A stretch of DNA of 64,000 nt from Streptomyces sporangiiformans (GCF_005768555.2 NZ_VCHX02000182.1:20002-84001), one strand, 5' to 3'; numbered from the stretch's first letter, positions 49,020 through 58,366 are shown. Made by a program: numbers and translations. The notes: generated by a model from the sequence alone, not told the origin.

Positions 49020-49868
49020 TCAGCCGCGCTGGATGCCGCTCGTGTCCTGCAGTACGCCGCGACGGCCGTCCTGCGTCTGGGCCACCAGGCCGGGGCCGCG
49101 CTGCTCGACGGCCAAGTACCAGGTACCCGGAGCCAGTTCGGCGATCGGCGTCGGCGAGCCGTCCTCCGCGTACAGCGGACGCGGCACCGGCACGGCGAAC
49201 CAGAACGGCGAGAAGTCCCCGGCGGGCTGCTGCGCCTGCGGGGCCTGCGCCTGCTGCGGCTGCGGCTGACCGGGCTGGGCGCCGAACGGCTGGCCCTGCT
49301 GCGGATGACCGCCGTAGGCGGGCTGGCCCGGCTGCTGCTGGGCGCCCGGGTAGCCGTAACCACCCTGCGGCTGACCGCCGTACGGCTGGGGGGCGGGGGG
49401 CTTGGGGGCGCCGATGAGGGCGGCCTGGAGGGCCGGCACGAGCGGGGTGGCGATCGCGGCGGCGGCGAGGACGAGGGCGCCGATCAGGCTGAGGATGAGA
49501 CCGGTGCCGGCGTCGACACCGCCGTCCGAGCCCGAACCGATGTTGTCGATGCCGCCGACCGGGTCGAAGACGTTTCCGAGTGCACTCCACGCGGCGAACA
49601 CCGTGAAGGCGATGCCGAACTGGCCGAGGTCGAGACCGGCGACCTTCGGAACCTGCGGCAGGCCGCGGGCGACGACGATCAGCGCGGCGCCGATGATGCC
49701 GGCCAGGGTGACGCTCAGGAGGAGCGGGCCATTGCCCCAGGCGTTCGGGATGTCGGCGCTGTCGCCGACCCCTTCGACGGAGTAGATCTCGAGGAACGAG
49801 GCGATGAACAGCAACACCGCTGCTCCGATCACCACGCCGTCGCCTCGAGTGAGAGAGCGGATATTCAC
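49020..49868 (-). CDS. DUF5336 membrane protein with Gln/Pro-rich linker
   Basis: A 282-residue protein with four hydrophobic segments in the first 140 residues (IGAAVLLFIASFLEIYSVEG, LLLSVTLAGIIGAALIVVA, LGQFGIAFTVFAAWSALG, LILSLIGALVLAAAAIA), a Pro/Gln/Gly repeat linker (PYGGQPQGGYGYP, QQPGQPAYGG) and a small C-terminal domain FSPFWFAVPVPRPLYAED. It belongs to DUF5336, an actinobacterial envelope family of unknown function. The GTG at 49868 follows GAAGGACC. A perfect terminator follows the gene. Confidence 0.85.
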   Translation of the reverse strand: MNIRSLTRGDGVVIGAAVLLFIASFLEIYSVEGVGDSADIPNAWGNGPLLLSVTLAGIIGAALIVVARGLPQVPKVAGLDLGQFGIAFTVFAAWSALGNVFDPVGGIDNIGSGSDGGVDAGTGLILSLIGALVLAAAAIATPLVPALQAALIGAPKPPAPQPYGGQPQGGYGYPGAQQQPGQPAYGGHPQQGQPFGAQPGQPQPQQAQAPQAQQPAGDFSPFWFAVPVPRPLYAEDGSPTPIAELAPGTWYLAVEQRGPGLVAQTQDGRRGVLQDTSGIQRG

Positions 49869-50030
49869 TTCAGGTCCTTCATCAGTCGTCGTCTCGTCTT
49901 GGGTGGAGGCGTCGCTGTCACCATGTCGCCGTCTGGCCGCGGTGTGAAGCGCGGGGGTGGCCCCCTCATCGTAGGGATGACACTATCGTCCGCCAGACAC
50001 GGGTGTGTGGCCGGATCCGTGCGCCGATCA

Positions 50031-51005
50031 CTACCCGTGCAGGAAACTCACGATTCCCTCAGAGATTCCTTGCGCCGCCTTCTGCCTCCACGCGCCGCTG
50101 GTCAACAGCGCGGCGTCCTTGCTGTCGCGCATGTTGCCGCACTCGATGAACACCTTGGGAACCGTTGACAGATTGAGACCGCCGAGGTCCGTGCGTACGT
50201 CGAGGCCGGTGCCGTCGCCGATGTAGTTGGACGGCGCGCTGCCGGTGGCGCGGACGAAGTTGCCCGCGATGCGCTCACCGAGTTCGCGGGACGGGGCGAC
50301 GATCGTGCGGGTGTCCGCGTCGCCGGCATGCACCGAGCCCGGCAGGATCACATGGAAGCCGCGGTTGCCGGCCGCCGAGCCGTCCGCGTGGATCGAGACC
50401 ACGGCGTCCGCGTCCGCCTTGTTGCCGATCCGGGCCCGCTCGTCGACACACGGCCCCCAGGCCCGGCCGCCGTCCTGTGTGAACTTCACCGTGGCGCCCT
50501 GCTTTTCGAGCAGCGTACGCAGACGGCGCGAGACGTCGAGCGTGAACCGGGCTTCCGTGTAGCCGGAGTTGGTGGACGCGCCCGTCGTGTCGCACTCCTT
50601 CGAGTTCGTGCCGATGTCGACCTTGCGATTGATTTCGGCCGTGTGCTGGAAGTTGCCGGGGTTGTGGCCCGGGTCGATGACGACGACTTTGCCCTTGAGG
50701 GGGCCGGAGGCGGCGGGACGCGAGCCCGAGGGGGAGGGCGATGCGTCCGGTGTGCCGGGCTCTTTGTTGTCGTTCGGCTGCGAGGTGCCGGATGAGGCGG
50801 GCTCGCTCGACGAAGGCGACGACGCCCGCGGGGACGGCGCCACCGACCTGTCCGTCCCACCCCCGCCGGAGTCTCCCACCGACTGCCACACGAGCCACCC
50901 CACCAACGCACCTGGCACCAGCGCGGCGACAGCCACGGTCAGCAGCCCGCGCCGGGAGCGGCGCGGCGGGCGGGGCGGGTCGAAGTCCGGACCTACATAC
51001 GACAC
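50031..51005 (-). CDS. N-acetylmuramoyl-L-alanine amidase (Amidase_3), membrane anchored
   Basis: A 324-residue protein: cytoplasmic basic tail, one transmembrane helix (GLLTVAVAALVPGALVGWLVW), a Ser/Pro-rich spacer, then an Amidase_3 domain with VVVIDPGHNPGN (zinc ligand His), AEINRKVDIGTNS (Glu), SIHADGSA and FIECGNMRD, so all ligands are present. It cleaves the amide bond between MurNAc and peptide during cell-wall turnover. GTG at 51005 has the better ribosome site (AGGGTGG). Confidence 0.92.
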   Translation of the reverse strand: MSYVGPDFDPPRPPRRSRRGLLTVAVAALVPGALVGWLVWQSVGDSGGGGTDRSVAPSPRASSPSSSEPASSGTSQPNDNKEPGTPDASPSPSGSRPAASGPLKGKVVVIDPGHNPGNFQHTAEINRKVDIGTNSKECDTTGASTNSGYTEARFTLDVSRRLRTLLEKQGATVKFTQDGGRAWGPCVDERARIGNKADADAVVSIHADGSAAGNRGFHVILPGSVHAGDADTRTIVAPSRELGERIAGNFVRATGSAPSNYIGDGTGLDVRTDLGGLNLSTVPKVFIECGNMRDSKDAALLTSGAWRQKAAQGISEGIVSFLHG

Positions 51006-51109
51006 GTGCGCCACCCTATCGATGGCGTCCCTTTCCTCGCTTTCCGCCGCTCGACATCGCGGGACGCGCTCCGCGCGCGGGCCGACTCCCCGCGCCGTAC
51101 CGTGGGACG

Positions 51110-51628
51110 GTGAGCCGCTCCACCACCCCGCCCGTGGGCCGTATCAGCTCACCGGATGAGGCCCGGACCGACTACGCCGGTGCCGTGTACGGCTCGCTTC
51201 TGGCCGCCTCCGTTCTGGCCACCGCCACCACATTGGGTGAATATCCGCGCCTCGAACTCGTGCTGGTCCTGCTCGTCACGGGCCTGGTGTTCTGGGCTGC
51301 GCACGTCTACGCGCGCCTCACGGGCGAACGTCCGGTGGGCCGGCCCTGGAGGCGGGGCGAGATCCGCCGGGTCGCCCTGCACGAGTGGCCGATCGTCCAG
51401 GCCGCGGCCCTGCCCGCCGCGATGGTCGCCGTCAGTCCCCTCCTGGGACTCGATCTGAACGCGACCGAATGGCTGGCCCTGGGGGCCGCCGTGGCGCAGC
51501 AGGTCTTCTGGGCGTCCCTGGGCGCCGCCCGCGCGGGTGCTCGCCGCGGTCAGATGATCGCCGAGGGGGCCGTCAATCTGCTCCTCGGCCTGATCATCGT
51601 GGCCGCCAAAGCCGCTCTGAGCCACTGA
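51110..51628 (+). CDS. Integral membrane protein of unknown function
   Basis: A 172-residue protein with four hydrophobic segments (GAVYGSLLAASVLATATT, LELVLVLLVTGLVFWAAHVY, VQAAALPAAMVAVSPLLGL, INLLLGLIIVAAKAALSH region). There is no catalytic motif. GTG at 51110 follows GGGA. It is divergent from the amidase gene. Confidence 0.7.
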   Translation: MSRSTTPPVGRISSPDEARTDYAGAVYGSLLAASVLATATTLGEYPRLELVLVLLVTGLVFWAAHVYARLTGERPVGRPWRRGEIRRVALHEWPIVQAAALPAAMVAVSPLLGLDLNATEWLALGAAVAQQVFWASLGAARAGARRGQMIAEGAVNLLLGLIIVAAKAALSH

Positions 51629-51836
51629 GTGCCTCGTGCGATCCCAGTAGCGCGGTGCGGTTGCTCGCGCCGGCCGAACGGCTCGGTGTGCCATGGGGGT
51701 TCCAGCCGCCGATGTCTGCGGCCCGGCCGGCGGGCGGCCGATGACGCGGACGGGGCGGCGTACGCCGACGCGGTGTCGGAGTACGCCGCCCCGGTCGGGA
51801 CGAGTTGCGGGAGGCGGGCCCGCGCTGTCATGGCGG

Positions 51837-52628
51837 TTACTTCGGGTCGCGGTTGAACTTCGAGGCCGACCAGAAGTAGCCGAGCACCGCGAGCGCCAGG
51901 CACCAGGCGACCGCGATCCACCCGTTGTGGCCGATCTCGCTGCCGAGCAGCAGCCCGCGCAGGGTCTCGATGGCGGGCGTGAACGGCTGGTACTCGGCGA
52001 TCGGCTGGAACCAGCCCGGCATCGCGTCGACCGGGACGAAGGTGCTGGAGAGGAGCGGCAGCAGGATCATCGGCATCGCGTTGTTGCCGGCGGCCTCGGC
52101 GTTCGGGCTGATCAGGCCCATGCCGACCGCGACCCAGGTGAGCGCCATGGCGAAGAACACGAGCAGCCCGAACGCCGCCAGCCACTCCAGGACCGTGGCG
52201 TCCGTGGATCTGAAGCCGATGGCCACGGCGATGGCGCCCACGAGGACCACGCTCATGACCGCCTGCAGCACGCTGCCGATGACGTGCCCGATGATCACGG
52301 AGCCGCGGTGGATCGCCATCGTGCGGAAGCGGGCGATGATGCCCTCGGTCATGTCGTTGCAGACGGAGACCGCGGTCCCGACCACGGTGCCTCCGATGGT
52401 CATCATCAGGATGCCCGGCACGATGTAGGCGATGTACTCGGAGCGGTCGGCGCCGCCGCCGCCGATGCCCGCGCTCATCACGTCGCCGAAGATGTAGACG
52501 AAGAGCAACAGCAGCATGACCGGGGTGAACAGCAGGTTCAGGGTGAGGGACGGGTAGCGCCGCGCGTGCAGGAGGTTGCGGCGCAGCATCGTGGACGAGT
52601 CGCGCACGGCGAGGGAGAGGGAGCTCAT
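51837..52628 (-). CDS. ABC-2 type transporter permease, DrrB-like
   Basis: A 263-residue permease with six hydrophobic segments, YPSLTLNLLFTPVMLLLLFVY and a cytosolic NDMTEGIIARFRTMAIHR loop, as in DrrB of daunorubicin export. Its ATG overlaps the ATPase stop. The substrate is unknown. Downstream is a non-coding stretch. Confidence 0.9.
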   Translation of the reverse strand: MSSLSLAVRDSSTMLRRNLLHARRYPSLTLNLLFTPVMLLLLFVYIFGDVMSAGIGGGGADRSEYIAYIVPGILMMTIGGTVVGTAVSVCNDMTEGIIARFRTMAIHRGSVIIGHVIGSVLQAVMSVVLVGAIAVAIGFRSTDATVLEWLAAFGLLVFFAMALTWVAVGMGLISPNAEAAGNNAMPMILLPLLSSTFVPVDAMPGWFQPIAEYQPFTPAIETLRGLLLGSEIGHNGWIAVAWCLALAVLGYFWSASKFNRDPK

Positions 52629-53617
52629 CGTCGGACAGCCTCCTTGGGCTGGCTGGGCTGACTGGGCAGGCTGGACTGGCCGGGCTGCGGGTCGGTGCCG
52701 GTCAGGGCGAAGAACACGTCGTCGAGGTCGGGGGTGTGCACGGTCAGTTCGTCGGCCTCGATGCCGGCGGAGTCCAGCTGGTCGAGGATGGAGCGCAGCT
52801 CGCGCTGGCTGCCGTCGCTGGGGATCTGCAGCGACAGGGCCTCGTCGTCCCGGGAGGCCTCGCGCAGGGCGGAGGCGGCGTCCTGGTACGCGGCCGGGTC
52901 GGAGAAGCGGAGCCGCACGTGTCCGCCCGGGATCAGCCGCTTGAGCTCCTCCGCGGTGCCCTGGGCGGCGATCTTGCCGTCGTTGAGCACGGCGATACGG
53001 TCGGCGAGCTCATCTGCCTCCTCCAGGTACTGGGTGGTGAGGAAGACGGTGACGCCGTCGGAGACGAGCTCGCGGATGATCTGCCACATGTTGTGGCGGC
53101 TGCGGGGGTCGAGGCCGGTGGTGGGCTCGTCGAGGAAGATGATCCGCGGGTTGCCGACCAGGGTCATGGCGATGTCGAGGCGGCGCTTCATGCCGCCGGA
53201 GTAGGTGGAGGCGGGCTTCTTCGCGGCCTCGACCAGGTCGAAGCGCTCCAGCAACTCGGCGGCGACCCGCCGCCCCTCGCGCTTGGACAGGTGGTGCAGG
53301 TCCGCCATGAGGAGCATGTTCTCCTCGCCGGTGATCAGGCCGTCGACGGCGGAGAACTGCCCGGTGACGCCGATCGCGGCGCGGACCGCCTGCGCGTCGG
53401 CGGTGAGGTCGTGGCCGCCGACGTGGATCTCGCCGGAGGCGGGGTCGGGGGAGAGGAGCGTGGAGAGGATCTTGACGGCGGTGGTCTTGCCGGCGCCGTT
53501 CGGGCCGAGCAGGGCGAAGATCGTTCCTTCGGGGACGGTCAGGTCGACGCCGTCGAGCACGACCTTGTCGCCGTAGGACTTGCGCAGCCCGTCCGCCGCG
53601 ATGGCCGGGTTCGTCAT
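52625..53617 (-). CDS. ABC transporter ATP-binding protein, DrrA-like
   Basis: A 330-residue DrrA-type ATPase with Walker A GPNGAGKTT, signature YSGGMKRRLDIAM, Walker B IIFLDEPTTGLDP and the C-terminal DrrA extension (HTPDLDDVFFALTG). It pairs with the DrrB-like permease (ATGA overlap) to export a drug or lipid. It follows the DUF4097 gene by 26 bases, so all three form an operon facing the GbsR/MarR-like regulator gene. Confidence 0.92.
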   Translation of the reverse strand: MTNPAIAADGLRKSYGDKVVLDGVDLTVPEGTIFALLGPNGAGKTTAVKILSTLLSPDPASGEIHVGGHDLTADAQAVRAAIGVTGQFSAVDGLITGEENMLLMADLHHLSKREGRRVAAELLERFDLVEAAKKPASTYSGGMKRRLDIAMTLVGNPRIIFLDEPTTGLDPRSRHNMWQIIRELVSDGVTVFLTTQYLEEADELADRIAVLNDGKIAAQGTAEELKRLIPGGHVRLRFSDPAAYQDAASALREASRDDEALSLQIPSDGSQRELRSILDQLDSAGIEADELTVHTPDLDDVFFALTGTDPQPGQSSLPSQPSQPKEAVRR

Positions 53618-53643
53618 GGTGGGTGCTCCTCGGAGGTTGCGGG

Positions 53644-54318
53644 TCAGAGGCTGTGGGCGGTGATGTCGCCGTAGCTGGTGGTGGCGTGGATATTCAGGTC
53701 GGCGTCGGCGCCGTCGGTGTTCTTGAGCGCGTTGTGGACCCGGCCAAGCGAGGTGCCGGCGTCCAGGGAGGCGGAGACTCCGCGGGCGGCGCCGACTGAG
53801 ATCTGGCCCTGCTGGGTGCGCAGCGTGACCGTGCCGTGCACGGCCTCGTCGATGCGGATGTCGCCCTGCTGGGTGCTGATCTCCGCGGGTCCGCCCAGGC
53901 GGCCGACCGAGACGTCCCCGGCCAGGGCGGCCAGGCGGGCGCCTGCGGTCTCGTCGAGCTTGACCTGGCCGTGGGCGCCGTCGATGGCGACGTCGCCGAG
54001 CCGGCCGACCCCCCGGAACTCGGCGCCGGCCGACTTCGCCTCGATGCGGGAGCCGGCGGGCAGCTGGACGGTCACCTCGACCGAGCCGGACGGGCCCAGG
54101 ACCCGGTTCTTCGTCGCCGCCGTGGCCGTGATCCGCAGGGTGCCGTCGGCGTATTCGACCGTGGTCTGCTCGGCCAGCTTCACATCCCGACCCTTGGAGG
54201 GGTCCGCGGGCAGGACCTCGACCGTGGTGTCGGCCCGGTCGGCGGCGATGAACTGGATGCGTCCCGCCTGGATGTCGAGGACGGCGGCGATCGGGGCGGG
54301 GGTGTCGAACTTGTACAT
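53644..54318 (-). CDS. DUF4097 family cytoplasmic protein
   Basis: A 224-residue protein with no signal peptide and the DUF4097 repeat pattern (GDVAIDGAHGQVKLDE, GDVSVGRLGGPAEIST, GDIRIDEAVHGTVTL). It heads the DrrAB operon. ATG at 54318 is supported by AAGGAG. Function unknown; it may bind the regulator or substrate. Confidence 0.82.
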   Translation of the reverse strand: MYKFDTPAPIAAVLDIQAGRIQFIAADRADTTVEVLPADPSKGRDVKLAEQTTVEYADGTLRITATAATKNRVLGPSGSVEVTVQLPAGSRIEAKSAGAEFRGVGRLGDVAIDGAHGQVKLDETAGARLAALAGDVSVGRLGGPAEISTQQGDIRIDEAVHGTVTLRTQQGQISVGAARGVSASLDAGTSLGRVHNALKNTDGADADLNIHATTSYGDITAHSL

Positions 54319-54539
54319 CGTGTTCTCCTTCAGCTCGTTGTTTCGAACGATGGAAAAGCTACGTTGCATTCAAAGATCCCGCAACGAACTCGTTGCGCAT
54401 AAGCAGCGTCATTGCAGCTCAAGCCTAGGAAATCGTTGCAACGGCTTTGAATTTAATGCAACAAAAGTCATCGTGTCGTTGCAATGGGATGAGAGTGAAC
54501 GCTATGCTCGAGGCACCAAGGACCACGAAGGAGATCGCG
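54319..54539. promoter_or_regulatory. Operator-rich region between DUF4097-DrrAB and its regulator gene
   Basis: AT-rich for this genome. Several GTTGCAA-type sequences are present: GCAACGA-AC-TCGTTGC (54381-54396, perfect palindrome), CGTTGCAACG (54434-54443) and CGTTGCAATG (54477-54486), plus GTTGCATTCAAAG at 54363 mirrored by CTTTGAATTTAATGCAAC ending at 54462. These are likely sites for the regulator encoded at 54540. Confidence 0.7.
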
Positions 54540-55343
54540 ATGCCGGGAGGCAGGCTCACTCAGCAGGAACGCCAGCAGATCGCGCTGGGGATGGCCGACG
54601 GCCTCGCCTACGCGGAGATCGCCAGACGTCTCGATCGTCCGACCTCGACGATCACACGTGAGGTGATGCGCAACGGCGGCCCCACCGCCTACCGCGCCGA
54701 CCTGGCCCACCGCGCCACCGAACGCCGCACCCACCGGCGCAGGCAGGCCGCGCCCCGGGGGCCGGAGGCATACCCGCAGGCCCACGGACGCGACGCCGAG
54801 GCCGTGCGCGACTACGAGGAGATGTTCACCACCCTCCTCATGCAACAGGGCCTGCCCAAGATGATGTCCCGGGTGCTGACCTGCCTCTACACCACCGACG
54901 CAGGCAGCCTCACCGCGTCCGAACTCGTCCAGCGCCTCCAGGTCAGCCCGGCGTCCATCTCCAAAGCGATCACGTTCCTCGAAAGCCAGGGCCTCATCCG
55001 CCGGGAACGCGACGCACGCCGCCGCGAGCGCTACATCGTCGACGCCGACGTCTTCTACCAGTCGATGATCGCCGCCGCCCGGTCCAGCGCCCAGCTCGCC
55101 GAGGCCGCACGGCAGGGCGTCGGCGTCCTCGGCCCCGACACCCCGGCCGCCACCCGCCTGGAGAACATCGCCCGCTTCGTCGACTTCGTCACCGAGAGCA
55201 TGACCCGCGCCGCGGAGCAGGCCCGCGACGTCCTCCACGTGAATGCCGAAAGCCCCTCAGGCGACACTGCCGAGCCGCGTTCGGATCGCGGACAGACAGC
55301 CGCCTCGATGGCCACATCCAGTGGTGCCCGCGCCGGAAAGTGA
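54540..55343 (+). CDS. GbsR/MarR-like transcriptional regulator with extra N-terminal HTH
   Basis: A 267-residue protein with two DNA-binding regions. An N-terminal HTH (IALGMADGLAYAEIARRLDRP) resembles the IS30-type HTH_38 with RPTSTITREVMRNGG. A second winged helix (LTASELVQRLQVSPASISKAI, LIRRERDARRRERYIV) is of the GbsR/MarR type. The C-terminus is Ala/Arg-rich with no ligand domain. It is divergent from the DUF4097-DrrAB operon with a palindrome cluster between them. ATG at 54540 follows AAGGAG; a GTG start upstream is possible. Confidence 0.85.
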   Translation: MPGGRLTQQERQQIALGMADGLAYAEIARRLDRPTSTITREVMRNGGPTAYRADLAHRATERRTHRRRQAAPRGPEAYPQAHGRDAEAVRDYEEMFTTLLMQQGLPKMMSRVLTCLYTTDAGSLTASELVQRLQVSPASISKAITFLESQGLIRRERDARRRERYIVDADVFYQSMIAAARSSAQLAEAARQGVGVLGPDTPAATRLENIARFVDFVTESMTRAAEQARDVLHVNAESPSGDTAEPRSDRGQTAASMATSSGARAGK

Positions 55344-55362
55344 GCAGCTGAACCGCCGAACC

Positions 55363-56013
55363 TCAGATCCCCGGCCCCGTGCGCCGCAGAACGCGCAGCG
55401 AGTCGGTGGCCGAGACCTCGGTGAACGCGCCGGACTTCAGGGCGCGGAGGTAGACGCGGTACGGAGCCTGACCGGTGAACTCGTCCGCCGGGTCCGGGAA
55501 CACGTCGTGGATGAGCAGGAGGCCGCCCTCGGCGACATGGGGCGCCCAGCCCTCGTAGTCGGCGGACGCGTGTTCGTCGGTGTGGCCGCCGTCGATGAAG
55601 ACGAGGCCGAGAGGGGTCCGCCAGAAGGCCGCGATCTGGGGTGAGCGGCCGACCATCGCGACCACGTGCTCCTCCAGGCCCGCCTGATGGAGCGTGCGGC
55701 GGAAAGTGGGGAGCGTGTCCATCCGGCCGAGTTCCGGGTCGACCGTCGCCGGGTCGTGGTACTCCCAGCCGGGCTGCTGCTCCTCGCTGCCACGGTGGTG
55801 GTCCACCGTGATCGCCGTGACGCCCGACTCTCGGGCCGCGTCGGCGAGGAGGATCGTGGAGCGCCCGCAGTACGTGCCGACCTCCAGGAGCGGGAGCCCG
55901 AGCGCGCCCGCCTCGACCGCGGCCTCGTACAGCGCGAGCCCCTCGCCCACGGGCATGAACCCCTTGGCGGCCTCAAAAGCGGCGAGTGTCTCCGGCTTCG
56001 GTGCCGCGGGCAT
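55363..56013 (-). CDS. Class I SAM-dependent methyltransferase
   Basis: A 216-residue protein with LPLLEVGTYCGRSTILLADA as the SAM motif, then TAITVDHHRGSEEQQPGWEY, LGLVFIDGGHTDEHASADY and LLLIHDVFPDPADEF. It resembles the cephalosporin-hydroxylase-like methyltransferase group acting on small molecules. The ATG has GGAGGAG. Terminator hairpin lies upstream of the next gene. Substrate unknown. Confidence 0.85.
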   Translation of the reverse strand: MPAAPKPETLAAFEAAKGFMPVGEGLALYEAAVEAGALGLPLLEVGTYCGRSTILLADAARESGVTAITVDHHRGSEEQQPGWEYHDPATVDPELGRMDTLPTFRRTLHQAGLEEHVVAMVGRSPQIAAFWRTPLGLVFIDGGHTDEHASADYEGWAPHVAEGGLLLIHDVFPDPADEFTGQAPYRVYLRALKSGAFTEVSATDSLRVLRRTGPGI

Positions 56014-56056
56014 GGGCTCCTCCAGCTTGTACGGGGCAGTGGGCGCCCCATGCTGC

Positions 56057-56092
56057 CGCACACCCCCGTCGCGCGGGCGACGGGGGTGTGCG
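56057..56092 (-). terminator. Perfect terminator hairpin after the MFS gene
   Basis: A perfect 16-bp GC-rich stem (56057-56072 with 56077-56092) has a 4-base loop and lies 27 bases beyond the MFS stop on the minus strand. Confidence 0.85.
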
Positions 56093-56119
56093 TGCGGGAT
56101 GACGGAGAGCGTGGGAGCG

Positions 56120-57925
56120 TCAGGCGGGAACGCCCGCGTTCTCGCCCGGCAGCGCGAGGTCCAACTCGACCGGACGGTCGTCGCCCGCGTGCGTCGCCGA
56201 CGAGGCGAGCGGTCCGTGGCCCGCGGCCCTCGCGGCCAGGACGTACGCACCCTCGGCGGGCACGGCCAGGTCGTAGCTGCCGTCCTGCGCGGACATCGTC
56301 GTGCCCGCCTGGCGTCCCCGCCGGTCGATGAGCGTGACCTTGGCGCGGGCGACGGGCGTTCCGTCGGCGCCGAGCACACGACCCCGGAAGCCGCGGAAGC
56401 CGCGGAAGCCGTGGAAGTCGCCCCGTCCGTCCGGCACGGGGATCGGCGCGGGCGTCGGCGCCGTGGGCATCGTCTCGGACACCGCCTCCTCGCTCGAAGC
56501 CAGCGGCTGCGGCTTCTCCACCCTGTTCCGGCGCGGCAGGAGCAACGCGAACACCAGGCCGACCGCGACCGCGCCCGTGGCGATCAGGAAGGACAGGCGG
56601 AAGCCGTGCATCGTGGGAATCGCGACGCCGTTCACCTGGTTCGCCGTGTTCGCCAGCACCATGCCGATGACGGCGCTCGACACCGACGTACCGATCGAGC
56701 GCATCAGCGTGTTGAGTCCGTTGGCGGCGCCGGTCTCCGAGGCGGGGACCGCGCCGATGATCAGCGCGGGGAGCGAGGAGTACGCGAGGCCGATGCCCGC
56801 GCCCAGGACCACCGCGATGACGACGGTCTGCCAGGCGGCGCTCATCAGGCCGAGGCCGGCGCCGTACCCGATCGCGATGATCAGCATGCCGATCACGAGG
56901 GTGGTCTTCGGGCCGTACTTGGTGGACAGGCGGGCGTAGATGGGCGCCGTGAACATCATCGTGAGGCCGAGCGGCGCCACGCACAGACCCGCGACGACCA
57001 TGGACTGGCCGAGGCCGTAGCCGGTCACCGTCGGCAGCTGGAGCAGCTGCGGCAGGACGAGGGAGACGGCGTAGAAGGCGACGCCGACCATGATCGAGGC
57101 GAGGTTGGTGAACAGCACCGCGCGGCGGGCCGTGGTGCGCAGGTCCACCAGCGGAGCCTTGACGCGCAACTCCAGTACGCCCCACAGGCCGAGGACGACC
57201 GCCGCCGCTCCGAACAGGCCGAGCGTGGTGCCCGAGCTCCAGCCCCAGTCGCTGCCCTTCGTGATCGGCAGGAGGAAGAGGACGAGACCTGTGGACAGGC
57301 CGAACGCGCCCAGTGCGTCGAAGGTGCCCTCGGCCCGCAGCGGGGACTCCGGTACGAAGACGAGAGTGAGCACGATCGAGAGGGTGCCGATGGCCGCCGC
57401 TCCGAAGAAGAGCGCGTGCCAGTCGGCGTTCTGCGCCACCAGGGCCGCGAGCGGCAGCGCGAGTCCGCCGCCGACGCCGATCGACGAGCTCATCAGGGCC
57501 ATCGCGGAGCCGAGCCTCTCGCGCGGCAACTCGTCGCGCATCAGGCCGATGCCGAGGGGGATGGCGCCCATCGCGAAGCCCTGGAGAGCACGCCCCACGA
57601 TCATGACGAGCAGTTCGCTGGTGAAACCGCAGATCAGCGAGCCCACGACCATCACGGCCAGGCTGGTGAGCAGCATGCGACGCTTGCCGTAGAGATCTCC
57701 CAGGCGGCCCATGATCGGCGTGGCCACGGCGCCCGCGAGCAGGGTCGAGGTCATCACCCAGGTGGCGTTGCCGGGCGAGGTGCCGAGCAGCTCGGGCAGG
57801 TCCTTGATGACGGGCACGAGCAGGGTCTGCATCACCGCGACGACGATGCCCGCGAAGGCGAGTACCGGGACGATTCCGCCGCCGCTCGGCCTTCGCCTGT
57901 GGTGGTCCGTCGTCGTCGTGGTCAT
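56120..57925 (-). CDS. DHA2-type MFS transporter with C-terminal carboxypeptidase-regulatory-like domain
   Basis: A 601-residue protein. The first 470 residues carry 14 helices with GRLGDLYGKRRMLLT (motif A), SSIGVGGGLALPLAA and IGLAYSSLPALIIGAVPA. After a Pro-rich linker and a FRGFRGFRG repeat (about 56388-56415), a beta-sandwich of the CarboxypepD_reg type follows (GADGTPVARAKVTLIDRRGR, QDGSYDLAVPAEGAYVLA). Such a domain is unusual on a pump; it would be cytoplasmic if the topology is 14 helices. The substrate is unknown. Confidence 0.85.
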   Translation of the reverse strand: MTTTTTDHHRRRPSGGGIVPVLAFAGIVVAVMQTLLVPVIKDLPELLGTSPGNATWVMTSTLLAGAVATPIMGRLGDLYGKRRMLLTSLAVMVVGSLICGFTSELLVMIVGRALQGFAMGAIPLGIGLMRDELPRERLGSAMALMSSSIGVGGGLALPLAALVAQNADWHALFFGAAAIGTLSIVLTLVFVPESPLRAEGTFDALGAFGLSTGLVLFLLPITKGSDWGWSSGTTLGLFGAAAVVLGLWGVLELRVKAPLVDLRTTARRAVLFTNLASIMVGVAFYAVSLVLPQLLQLPTVTGYGLGQSMVVAGLCVAPLGLTMMFTAPIYARLSTKYGPKTTLVIGMLIIAIGYGAGLGLMSAAWQTVVIAVVLGAGIGLAYSSLPALIIGAVPASETGAANGLNTLMRSIGTSVSSAVIGMVLANTANQVNGVAIPTMHGFRLSFLIATGAVAVGLVFALLLPRRNRVEKPQPLASSEEAVSETMPTAPTPAPIPVPDGRGDFHGFRGFRGFRGRVLGADGTPVARAKVTLIDRRGRQAGTTMSAQDGSYDLAVPAEGAYVLAARAAGHGPLASSATHAGDDRPVELDLALPGENAGVPA

Positions 57926-58366
57926 CGCGTGGGGCCTCCGGGGTCGGTGGGGAATATGTGCACGGTGAACTCCGTGGGCCCAGGCAACTATTCCGTTACT
58001 TCGGGTCGCTAACGAATTCTTGACCTCTTCATTACTTGACCTCTCCTGTCCGGTGCGGTTGAGCTCTGCGTTGGTGGCGCCCGGCGACCTGGTGTGTGCA
58101 GGGTCTCTTTGCGCTCTTTGGTGCCGCGGTCGCAGGTCAACTCTGCATTTTCGGCGGCCTGGCTCCGAGTGTCGATGCAGTCCGGCAGGACGACCTGCCC
58201 AGTCCCCAGACCCTCGCTGCGGGTATCGACCGCGACCGCGATGCTGTCAACGCCGGTCAGACCCTGCCCTGGAATTCGGGGGTCGTTGAGAGACACGTCA
58301 ACCGCATCATTTTGTGGAATCAGTGCTCGTCAAGCTGCGCAAGCAGAGGACTTGTCCCCTGCCGGG
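57926..58366. other. Intergenic region, decayed, with TTGACCTCT direct repeats
   Basis: Nearly 440 bases without a convincing gene. Two TTGACCTCT repeats lie at 58019 and 58036. An imperfect palindrome CGTTA...TAACG is at about 57993-58013, a possible operator for the MFS gene. A minus-strand open frame at 58009-58296 has no ribosome site and no recognisable motif. Confidence 0.5.

Noticed and set aside
51629..51836. Possible small gene between the membrane protein and the DrrB-like permease
   Set aside because: Frames are only antisense or short Arg-rich runs, with no ribosome site and no motif.
58009..58296. 95-codon frame on the minus strand, possible transposase remnant
   Set aside because: No transposase motif can be identified and there is no start signal; kept as non-coding decayed DNA.
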